Source of the DNA: Neostethus bicornis
Lineage: Eukaryota; Chordata; Actinopteri; Atheriniformes; Phallostethidae
NCBI GenBank assembly: GCA_902685375.1
Contig: LR738556.1
Location: forward strand, 5,097,231 to 5,161,230
Length of the DNA: 64,000 nucleotides
Reading direction: 5' to 3'
In this document: piece after piece, positions 23,132 to 33,309 of the stretch
Layout: every line of letters starts with the position of its first letter
How positions within the stretch are numbered: position 1 is the first letter of the stretch
Program-made: the position numbers and the translations under genes
Notes under the pieces: generated by a model
The model's database searches: none
What the model saw: the letters and a program-made list of their open reading frames with translations, nothing else
What the model was told of the DNA's origin: nothing

Positions 23132-23545
23132 CTGGTTTTTACTCTGTTTATGCACCTTGCTAACATCACACAAACATGGCCTTTGTAAAACTCGTCAAGT
23201 ATCTTTACACAACTTGAGTATCATAGATAACACCTTTTCAAATCTCACCATCCCACCCAAACATGGCCACTAGAACCCCAAAAATAAATAATGCAAATGA
23301 CTATTTTGATATATTTGAAAAAACCATTTGTTTTGTGATGTGTCCCATTGTCTTATGACAGTCACCATGGTCTTTCGACTTCTCATTTTACTTCAGTTTC
23401 TATCCACAAATGTAGTCTTTTCTCCAAATTTTACACTCGTTTATGGTAGTTTGACTTGGCTAATGTATTTTGCCACTACTATAGATTCCTCAACTTGTGC
23501 AGAAGGTGGCGTAAAATTGTTGTTTTTCAACTAGTGTCCTGCGGC

Positions 23546-24349
23546 CAGTGGTGGAACGTAACGAAGTAAATGTACTTACTGTACTTAAGTAAAAAAATTG
23601 TGTATCTGTACTTTACTTAAGTAAAATTTAAGACCGGTACTTTTACTTCAGTACATTTTTAGAGCAAATATCTGTACTTTTACTCCGCTACTTTTGAAAA
23701 GTGTGTTTTACATTATCGTTACATTTTTGTTGAAGAATATACAGGCTTTTTAGCGCATCTTGAAGGAGCAGTTGATCGGGAGAAGAAGTCATGAATCGAG
23801 AAATATGTTCTGCATTAATTCCGCGCCAAAAAACTAACATCAAATCTAGTACAAATTAAAAAGAGTCAGAAGATCGTTGTTTGTTGTATTTACTTCTAAA
23901 TAAAAAGTTGAGCCATCATTACACAGAGCAGGGGCGGATCTGGGGGGACTGGGGGCCTCCCCCACAAAACATTATAAAAAATAAGTGTCATTTTCCTCCA
24001 TTTTGGCGGCTCATTCACTGGTCCTTCTAGCGGATAGCTTGACCTGTCTCCTTTCCTTTTATTTTATTTATTTATTTATTTGTAGACCAAAAGAGGCGGG
24101 AGAGGGGGTCACACCCCTGCAGAGTATTTATCCTGGTTACCATGGTGACACCATATAGCACAAAAAATAACATTTGAATTATTATCGAATACTATTACTT
24201 TTTACTTAAAAAGTACAATTTACACCAATTACTTTTGTACTTTTACTTTAGTAGATTTTTTTTATTGGTACTTTTACTTAAATATTTTCTTGGCCCAATT
24301 ATCTGTACTTTTACTTAAGTACAAAAAGTGAGTACTTCATCCACCACTG
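23546..24349. mobile_element. Non-autonomous hAT element, copy 2 (804 bp)
   Basis: Same termini as copy 1 (CAGTGGTGGA and TCCACCACTG). Flanks CCTGCGGC (23538-23545) and CCTGCAGC (24350-24357) form an 8-bp target duplication with one mismatch. Confidence 0.85.
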
Positions 24350-24359
24350 CCTGCAGCAT

Positions 24360-26815
24360 ACTTGCTTCGTGAGAAATGATTGTATTTCACGTCACACGGT
24401 GATCGGGATCTACCGGTAGCTTCAAAAAATTGTTTTGGTTGATCTCATGGTGTTTATGTAAAAAATTAAAAAGTGGCTGAATGCACATTTATTTATGCTT
24501 ATCAGTGCAAAATCTCGTCATTTTATTTAGGGATGTCCTTCGATAGGTTTGCTGTAACCATAGCAACCTACTCTTCTTCTCTACTTTTTGTTGCATGCTG
24601 CTGTCCATCTCTCTCAATAATTACCCCATCTAGTGGATTATAGTTTCTACATGTTTTTCGGAGAAATTGTAGGTTGCGTTTTAAAGCAGAAAAATTGCGG
24701 CTTCTGATATGAAATCCCACATTTTCCACAAGATATTTAACTGGAAAAAGTTCCTTTTTAGTATTTTTGGGTGGTGTTGTGCGTCAAATTTTTTTTATGG
24801 AAAAATGTACTTTGGCGCAAAAAATGTTGTCAAACTTTGACGTAGACACATATTGTGACATAGTAAAGCTCTACAAAAGAGACCCCTGGTCAAGAACTAC
24901 TTGAGGTAGTTCCTCTTTGACCTCCTGACATCAACCTCCATACCAAATAATATTGTTTGACTCATTGAATCAATACTTTATTTACCCCAGTAACATGTAA
25001 ATACATTGTTATAAAATCTTAGGATGTCATTTCTGTACATTTGACTTAGATTCTGTTTTTCATTGTGGAAATTCACCAATGTTAACAATTTTAGATTTCT
25101 CAATAATTTCCAAGTGCGAACTTGTGAAATCACAGGGAGATCAAATACTTTTGGACCTGACTGTACGTATAAATATATATGAATGTGCATGTATTATCTG
25201 TATATAGGTATATATATAGTTGGTCTGGGCACTTATTTTTGCTACAAATCAGTTATACAGTGACCAGTCTGTATGTATTTCATTATAAAACTTACGATAA
25301 AGAGCTTTAGAGAAACATCTGATCCTGATTTCAGGATTTGTCAGTGAGGATGGAGCCCTACCAGTGATGAGGTAAAAACAAGACATGAGCAATCAATCTA
25401 ATCAAATCTTAAGCCTCTTTTGCTGGAACCAAAAAACACTTGTCGTCTGTCGGCTCTTAAAAACAAATGAAAGCTGTCCACATATAGCCTAGAAACACTC
25501 ATCAGAATTGATACTTTTTTATATGATACTCCGGTTTGTTTGATACTCTCCTCACATGAAGAGTTTGTTGATGATTGCAAACTAATTATCTTTTCCGACT
25601 CACAAATAGAACAACAACCATCTTGTATTCTTCTGCTCAAGTTTTTTTTTATATCAAAACTAATTGGCTTGTCATTGTTCTTCAAGTATTTTCTTCTTTT
25701 CATTTCTAATCTCTGCTGCAGCTGTGGCGTCCTCGAATACTTTTTTGTGTTGAACAGTGTCAGCATGCACATTGGGCGGGAGAGTTATGTGTGTAAATCA
25801 GCTCGGTACAACTGGACTAGCAGCCAAATGACGTCTTCTTGGATTGTCAGCCATTAGTCCATCTTTGTTTTTCACTTGGCCTGGTGGCTTGACTCCCTGC
25901 TTTGTGTGTGAAATATGGTCTCAAGGTGGATCACATCGGCTTCAACCCCTGTGCAACCTCAGCTTCGATTCCCATCGTCCCTTCTCCTTTCAGTCTGTCC
26001 TTCCCGAGGTGAGAGAACCGAGATGGGAAACGGGCTGCTGGACAACCTGGAGACAAAAATCAACAAACACATCTTGTTGGTTATATTGTGACCTCGCTAT
26101 GAGCTGCTCTGCTAATCACTGACACCACAAGGGATCGTTCACTTAGAATAATCTCACAGAGGTCACAAAACATGACTAAAAATCAGAAAAACATCAGTCA
26201 CAGTGAGACTAATGTTTTTCTGAGCTACTTTTGGAATTTTTTGTTGAGTAATTTTAAAGACAGTTTGGTAGATCTTAAATCACTGAACGCTCAGCATCTC
26301 CTTGTGATTATTGGACTAGATGCCAGATCATTTCTGGCTTCTTTTGGGTTTGTATCTCCCAGCAAAAGAAATGTCTACATGTGGCCAGAATCAGAAAATT
26401 TGAGCGCTTGACAGGCTCTGAGCCAATGGTTTTCACTATCAGTCCGAAAGAGATTATTTAAATTTTTTATGTTAATATTTCATAATCACAAGTTCAAAAA
26501 AGGGAAGGCAGTTTAAAGTAAAAATCCAAAAATAAATTTCTGAAGATTGTCCCAAATGATTTTAAATTACTCAACGGGAACACGATCTCAGTCAAAATGA
26601 ATCTAAAAACACCAAAATGACTGGTTGTGAAACATCGATTAATCATAACATATAATAAAAAGTCTTTTTTAATCACACACAATACTCCCATCTCATAAAC
26701 AAACCCTCCACATTGTTTTATTTTAGTGGCTTCATTCACTTTTAGGAATGAGCTAAATGTAATCATTAAACAGCGTTGCGTCAAAAATACTGAGGTTGTC
26801 ATGAACAATAAATCA
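24360..26815. other. Long non-coding stretch
   Basis: Mostly AT-rich. About 24961-25167 may be a DNA-transposon remnant, because it ends in ACTTTTGGACCTGACTGTA, like some Tc1-type termini. No coding exon was recognised. Confidence 0.4.
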
Positions 26816-26821
26816 CCATAA

Positions 26822-27171
26822 TGTCATGATCTTCTCACCTGCCACCAGAGGGAGCCCTGGACCTTCCCTCATCATCCTGATTATGGAGACCTGATGGTGA
26901 TTATGGACACCTGAGGGTGATTAGGGACACCTGAGGGTGTGGATCTTGCTGCCTATTTAAAGGCAGTCTCCCCTGACTTCTACTGTATATCGGGCCATCG
27001 TCATTCTTCCTATCCAGGTCCTCCTGCCTGATTGACCAAATTTATCTTTGAACTCTGTTGTATTTTTTGACTAAAGACATTCCTTTGGATTAATCCTATT
27101 CTTTTACCTGACAACCTTGCCTAACTTCTGTATGTCCTGCATTTGGGTCCTCCTCCTTCCACATCACAACA
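26822..27171 (+). mobile_element. Solo LTR, copy 2 (350 bp)
   Basis: Starts TGTCATGATC and ends CACAACA (TG...CA), flanked by exact ATAA on both sides (26818-26821 and 27172-27175). A TATTTAAA box at about 26954-26961 sits where an LTR promoter would be. It shares its two ends with 5838-6138 but has an extra internal segment with three GGACACCTGA-like repeats. No internal coding region remains. Confidence 0.7.
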
Positions 27172-27639
27172 ATAATGATGGTCTGAGTTGTACTTTCTGG
27201 TTACATTTTGAACAGATTTGTTTCATACAACTTTTTTTTTATTGAAAACTATAACTCATGTAATTTAAATTTTAATAAAAAATGTAAACTGACCTCTTTG
27301 TAATGTGAATATTATCAAGCTACCAAAAAAGTTTTGTTCTCCGATTTGGGGATTTACATATTATTAGAATTAACTCATTATTGGTCAAATCATGGGGTGG
27401 TCATTTTTTCAGACAAAAGTTGCACACCACCCAAAATAATTTAAAATATACTCTAAAATAGCTTACAAAATATCTTTGATCTAAAACTAACCACAGACTA
27501 GTGTTTCATTTCTAAATGCTACAAAATTCAATAAAAAAAGATACTTTAAGACACACGAACAAAGGATATCATTCCTCGGAAAAGGAACACACTGAGAAGA
27601 AACTGGGAGACTTTAAAAATTTTGTGTTCAGTTCTGAAT

Positions 27640-27965
27640 CGCTTATCCCTAATAGGGTCACAGGAGATGCCGGAGCCCACCCCAGCAGATTTTACTGTAG
27701 GTGAGAGACAGGGCACACCCCAAACAGGTCGCCTTCCTGTTGCAGGGCCACACACACAGATAACCATTCACACAATTTTGTATCAGTCAACCTAACATGC
27801 ATGTTTTTGGAGGATGAGAGAAAACCAGAGAACCCAGAGAAAACCCACGTGTACGCAGGGAGAACATGCAAACTCCACACAGAAAGGCCAGTATTTCAAG
27901 CCTCGCCCCCACTCTGGAACTTAAACCTCAATTTTCTTGCTGTGAGGCCACTCTGCAGCCTCGTT
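27640..27965 (-). repeat. SINE family C, near-complete
   Basis: Contains the family landmarks CAGGTCGCCTTCCTGTTGCA, AACATGCATGTTTTTGGAGG and GGGAGAACATGCAAACTCCA. The right end (CCTCGCCCCCACTCTGGAAC) is the start of the decayed tRNA-like head, so the element points toward lower coordinates. Confidence 0.65.
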
Positions 27966-27989
27966 AAAAAAATGTATGGTGGAAAATAA

Positions 27990-29180
27990 AAGGTGTCAGA
28001 ATTCAGTTTAAAAAGAATCCACCAAATGCTTCATGTTTTAATACTATATTTGGTGATTACTCACCACTTCAGATCTTTCTGAGAAAGAAAGCGGGGATTT
28101 GTGCTTTTGTGAGTAATTATTTTTTATTTTATAGCATGCATAGATAAACATAGAACTTTTCATTGGCTCAGAAAAAAAATTGAAAGTGGAATTTGGAGCT
28201 TATAAATCTATCTACTCAGTTCCACTTACGGTTTGGACACTTTGAAATCTTCCTCCTATTGCTCGCCATTTAATCCAGCCCCCCAGATGTATGCACAGTA
28301 CAGCGTACGTCTTGTTTGTGGCCACAAAACCCAGTGTAAACCATGTTTAACATCTTGCTTCCTCCGTTTAAAAAAATCTTTCTGAAAGCAAAAGTTAGTG
28401 GGGAGTTTGACATTCTCAGTATAAAAAAAATCAGAAAAACTCTGGGTTCTAAAAAAAAAAGATCCAAACACATAAAGGGTAGAAACCCCTGCTGATTGTG
28501 GGCTTTCAGCCATCAAGCTTCACTACATCAGAAAGCTTTATGTCAGCATGATTACTACAGTTACGGGGACTCCCGAGTAGCTTGGAAATAAAGAGAAGGA
28601 TTTCATCTCCACAGCTCACTGCTTCATGCACTAAACTACCCCCATACAGAATACAATCAGCTGCATGGACGGGTTTCATGTAGCAAAGAAAACATTTCAA
28701 AGGTTAACATTGATTCAGAGGAATGTGTATGTTGTTATTTTGTGAAGCTCTGTATGAAGTGCAGCTTCACACACAGAGTGTGTGATTAACTGACCTTGCC
28801 TTGAGTGTAGATTTGTCTCTTATTGGAAATATCTGAAGCATCATAAAGAAAAGAATCGGACAAATAAAGACGGTTTACAAACAGAAATACACAAATGAAA
28901 TGGGATTAAAGGTTCTAAACAAGCTCAAATATATTAATAAAACACTGAGTTATCCTTATCAATTTCATGTTGACCAGATTACGAATTCATCTTTTTTATT
29001 CATTTTTTCTTTGTGAAGATGGATTTTTTTTTTAATAAATGGAAAATCATTGCATTTTATTTATTTTAAATTATGGTTATTAAAAAAAAAAAAAAGAAAG
29101 ATGAGTTTAGTATTCATGTTAGAAAAGTATAGATCCTGAAAACATGGATGGTTTAATCATTTTGATCAGGATAGTGATAT
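27990..29180. other. 3' side of shank1, AT-rich, nothing recognised
   Basis: No coding exon recognised. Minus-strand AATAAA signals occur at about 28993-29000 and 29055-29066 and could serve shank1 transcripts that read through the LINE at 29708-30345. Confidence 0.4.
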
Positions 29181-29707
29181 TCATCCATTCATTTTCAAAA
29201 CCACTCAGTCAAACCCTGAGTCGGTGGTGCAGAAGACTATACCGGTACAGGCAGAGTACACCATAAACAGGTATTCTGTTGCAGGTACACACAGACACAG
29301 GCAGTGTTCACATATACACATACATTTGCTCCCAGGAGCATTTTGACATTGACCATAGACCAACATGATTGGGAGGATGCAGAGAAAAGTCTACTGTAAT
29401 TTACACAGTTAAATGTAAAAAAAAAAAAAAAAGATGATTTTGGTGAGTTTCTGCAAAGTTCTTTGTGGACCAAATTTTGTAATTTTCTCGTAATTATTTA
29501 ACAAGAAAAGACATTATTATGTCGGGTATAGAAACATAGTTGGTGACCATATTTCTTACTTCCTCGGTACAAAGTTTGAATCCCTATTTTTCACAGATAA
29601 GTTTTAACTCTGGACTTTTGTCATGCAGGAATTACCTACAGCAGCCACTGGAGGCAGTGCAAGTATTTCCCTGCTCGATATGTTAATATTATTATTATTG
29701 TTGTTGT

Positions 29708-30345
29708 TATTAATATTATTTCGGCATTTCCCTTTAGGGGTCGCCACAGCAAGTCAGTTTCTTCCATCTAATCCTATCTGCTGTATCCTCTTCAGTCACA
29801 CCAACAATGTTCATGTCTTCCTTCACTGTATCCATAAACCTCCTCTTTGGTCTTCCTCTAGGCCTCTTTCCTGGTGGTTCCAAATCCAGCATCCTTCTTC
29901 CTAAGTACTCTCTCTCTCCTCTGTACATGCCCAAACCATCTCAGTCTTGCCTCTTGAACTTAATCCCCAAAACCTCTAATATGTGCTGTTCCCCTGATGT
30001 ACTCATCTCTAATCCTGTCCATCCTGGTCACTCCCAGAGAGATCCTCAGCATCTTCATCTCTGCTACCTCCATCTCTGCTTCCTGTCTTTTCTTCAGTGC
30101 TAAACAGCATGGCAGGTCTCACCACGGTTTTGTACACTTTCCCTTTCATTCTAGCTGAAACTCTTCTGTCGCACATCACACCTGACACTTTCCTCCACCC
30201 GTTCCAGCCTTCCTGAACACGCTTCTTCACCTCTTTTCCACACTCTCCATTGCTCTGGACTGTTGATCCTAGATACTTAAAATCTTCCACCTTCTTTATC
30301 TCTTCTCCCTGTAACCTCACTTTTCTATTTGGATCCCTAATGTTT
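29708..30345 (-). mobile_element. LINE family B, copy 1
   Basis: Minus frames encode KVEDFKYLGSTVQSNGECGK, GKVYKTVVRPAML and MLDLEPPGKRPRGRPKRRFM, the C-terminal part of a non-LTR element. Its 3' tail (minus strand) is an AAT/AAC repeat, seen on plus as TTATTATTATTGTTGTTG at about 29690-29707. Frameshifts present. It lies about 130 bp past the shank1 stop, in the same orientation. Confidence 0.85.
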
Positions 30346-30476
30346 GCAAAAATCTGGATTGTGGCATGAGCATGGTTTAAAAATGATGCCCTTGGTCTAG
30401 TAACTCTAAAGGGGTAATTTATGTTGTGAATCATAAAAGAGAGGAAAAAAAAACCCCGAAACCCATGTCAACAGAC

Positions 30477-31371
30477 TCACCTGTCCATGACACTCCTCAG
30501 GGCTCGTTCTATGTTCATACGGTGGCCTACTCGTGTTACACCCAAGTCTAGGTAATCTTCCTTGGTTAAGGATGGTAAATGGGTACCATCAATCTCGTTG
30601 TCTAGGAAACGCTCTCTGTGCTCCCCCAGGTTGAGGTAGCCCAGCCAATCAGCAACATCGTACTTGGTCCAATATGGCAGCGGCTTTGAGGCGAAAGGCT
30701 TTGTCGGAGAAGGTGGGGGTAAATGAGGGTAACTTAGACAGGTCGATGGAGGCATGGGGTGCAGAGGTGGTGAAGATGTCCCAGACAGAAAATGAGTTGG
30801 AGAAAGAGAACGAGAGACAACTAAGGTGGAGTTTGGAGGTGGAGGTGCACCAGAGGGGGCGAACAGAGGAGGAGAGGGTGAGAAATAAGGATCTCCCAGT
30901 GGGTTACCAGGAGACGGTGGGGTGATAGAACCACGGAGGTCATAGATGGCACTATATAGAGGTGTGGTAGGAAGGAGTGGGAGGGATGACGGGCGTGGTG
31001 GACCTGCCTTGGGCCTCTCTGATGGGGATATAAGCGGGCTGGGAGCTCGCCTGCGCTGAACAATGTGAGACTCCGCTTTACGGGACTCACGGCTAGGGAT
31101 GAACTGGAATTCCAAAGCTTTGGTCCGGTAGACGGGTCTGTGCTTAGGGGATGTAGGGTAAGGAGAATAGGATGTAGGCGACAATGGAGAATGTGAACGT
31201 GGAGGCTGAGAGGCTGCGGGAGGTTGGGGAGACGGGGCACGTCCCCAGTTTGGATACTGGGACGCAGGTGTCGGGGAAGGAGAGAGGGAGGGCTGGGATA
31301 GAGAGATCGGAGATGGTGACTGGGATCGAGCTGAGGGGGGGCTCAGAGCTGAGGCTGAATCTTCTGAAAAT
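30477..31371 (-). CDS. shank1: shank1 last exon: Pro/Ser-rich tail and SAM domain (residues 1409-1705)
   Basis: 895 nt. The acceptor TTTTTCCAG|A was chosen because it alone restores phase 2 with the giant exon (split AG|A, Arg); an AG eight bases downstream would break the frame. It runs through FSEDSASALSPP and a Ser-Pro-rich stretch to RRAPSPLISPSE, RPSSLPLLPTTPLYSAIYDL and SRSLSPTHFL. The SAM domain follows from WTKYDVADWLGYLNLGEHRE to the end (about 1641-1705), with GVTRVGHRMNIERAL as the last helix. SAM forms head-to-tail polymers that pack into sheets at the synapse. The stop TGA at 30477-30479 gives the ending VMDR, like the LER/LDR ends of mammalian SHANKs. Confidence 0.95.
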
Positions 31372-31517
31372 CTGGAAAAAGAAAACGTAAAGAATTAGCA
31401 GATAGACCCTAGAAGAAACAAAACAAAAAAAAAAAGATAAAAACATGGAGACCACTTATTCTTGGAACTTGTCTGTTTTCTTGGAACTTGGATTGGATTT
31501 TCAATGTTTCACATACT

Positions 31518-32411
31518 CAGTGGTGGATGAAGTACTCACTTTTAGTACTTAAGTAAAAGTACAGATAATTAGGCAAAAGAAATACCTAAGTAAAAGTACC
31601 AATAAAAAAATCTGCTTAAGTAAAAGTACAAAAGTAATTGGTGTAAATTTTACGTTTTAAGTAAAAAGTAAAAGTATTCGACCATAATTTAAATGTTGTT
31701 TTTTGTGCTGTAGGGTCACAGATAAATACCCAGCAGGGGCGTTACCCCTCGGTCACCCCCCTTTTGGTTCACAAAAAAAAACGAAGAAAGGAAAGGGGAC
31801 AAGTTATCCCCTAGCAGGGCCAGCAAATGGGCACCAAAATGCAGGAAAATGACTCTTATTTTTCAAAATGTTCTGGGAGGGAGGCTCCCAGTCACCCCAT
31901 ATTGGCTTTATCAATGACGTCACGCTCCCACCCCCTCCTTTAGAAAATCCTAGATCCGCCCCTACTCTGTGTAATGATAGCGCAACTTTTTATTTAGAAG
32001 TAAACAACGAACAACAATCTTCTGACTTTTTTTTAATTTGTGCTATATTTGATGTTAGTTTTTTGGTGCTGAATGAATGCGGAAAGTGTTTACTCTTGAT
32101 TCTGATTGATCCTCGATTCATTACTTCTTCTCCCGATCAACTGTTTCTTTTGATTTTGGCGATGCGGCTTCAAGATGCGCTAAAAAAAAAAACCTGTGTA
32201 TGTTTCAAATTCCTGAACGAAAATGTAACAAAAATGCAAAACACACTTTTAAAAAGTAGCAAAGTAAAAGTACAGATATTTGCTCTAAAAATGTGGTGAA
32301 GTAAAAGTAAAAGTACTGGTCTCAAATTTTACTTAAGTAAAGTACAGATACACAATTTTTTTACTTAAGTACAGTAACGAAGTACATTTACTTCATTACG
32401 TTCCCCCACTG
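31518..32411. mobile_element. Non-autonomous hAT element, copy 3 (894 bp)
   Basis: Ends CAGTGGTGGA and CCCCCACTG (decayed), opposite orientation to copies 1 and 2. Flanks CACATACT and CATATACA match at 6 of 8. Lies in the last shank1 intron, abutting a LINE fragment. Confidence 0.8.
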
Positions 32412-33108
32412 CATATACATCACGTACAGCTCCGAGGTGTGGGGCAACACATATCAAACAAATACCAGTCCAATTACCATTATTCAAAAAAGAGCAATAA
32501 GAACTGTAAGTAAAGCCAATTACAGGGCACATACAAATCAACTGTTTATTAACAAAAAGGCTTTAAAATTTAAGGATCTGGTTCAATTTAAAACTGCACA
32601 AATCATGTTTAAAATAAACAATAATCATCTACCCAATTCTATTCAAAACTTTTTTCATAAGAGGGATACTGTGTATAATTTCAGAGGATGTAATGTGTTT
32701 AAAAAGATGGCAATAAGAACAAATGTAAAACAACATTGTATTTCAGTTATTGGTGTAAATCTTTGGAACAACCTGGATCAACATTTAAAAGAATGTAAAA
32801 CACTTAAACAGTTCAACACTTTATATAAGAAAAATATTATACAATCATACGAAGAAAAAGAGCTCTAAAGATGGACACTTTTAATTTATGTAAATTACTG
32901 TACATGTGGATTTTTTTGTTGTTGTTGTTAAAGAGTCAATAGCTTAATAACGCATAGTTTGGATGAGTTAGGGGCAGGCATCATAAGCTTCGGCTTCAGA
33001 CTGCTCCTTTCCAGACCTTATACATATTGTTTGCTTTTGTTTTGTACTGTAAGAAAATGTTTAAATGTCTGGAAAAATAAAATAAACTACTACTAAAACT
33101 ACTACTAT
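32412..33108 (+). mobile_element. LINE C-terminal fragment (family G) in the last shank1 intron
   Basis: Plus frame: SEVWGNTYQTNTSPITIIQK, RAIRTVSKANYRAHTNQLFI, LVQFKTAQIMFKINNNHLPN, INLWNN-type NLWNNLDQHLKECK. This is a common C-terminal region of a teleost non-LTR element; the clade is unsure. It ends at about 33108 in an ACTACTA-rich tail. Antisense to shank1. Confidence 0.7.
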
Positions 33109-33309
33109 ATACATTCATATAGCCTTCAGATTGGTCACAGAGATGTTGTAAACGGGTAAATTTCTGTTTTAGGTAATTGCAATTGTTAATATTGCCATGT
33201 CAATTTAATGTATTGTACAGACCTGTGATTTACAGGTCTGTACAATAATGTGTTTGTTAATGTGTTTGTGTCGCTATACTGTGGAAAAAGCAACTCCAGT
33301 GATATTTAC

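Noticed and set aside
25844..26122. Possible exon near CTTTCAG...GAGGTGAGAG at about 26000
   Set aside because: Splice-like sites occur by chance; the encoded peptide is unrecognised and no partner exons were found.
31361..31366. Alternative acceptor for the last shank1 exon (TTTTCAG|AAG)
   Set aside because: It would give the wrong phase with the giant exon; the upstream TTTTTCCAG|A keeps the frame and restores a SHANK1-like RFSEDS.
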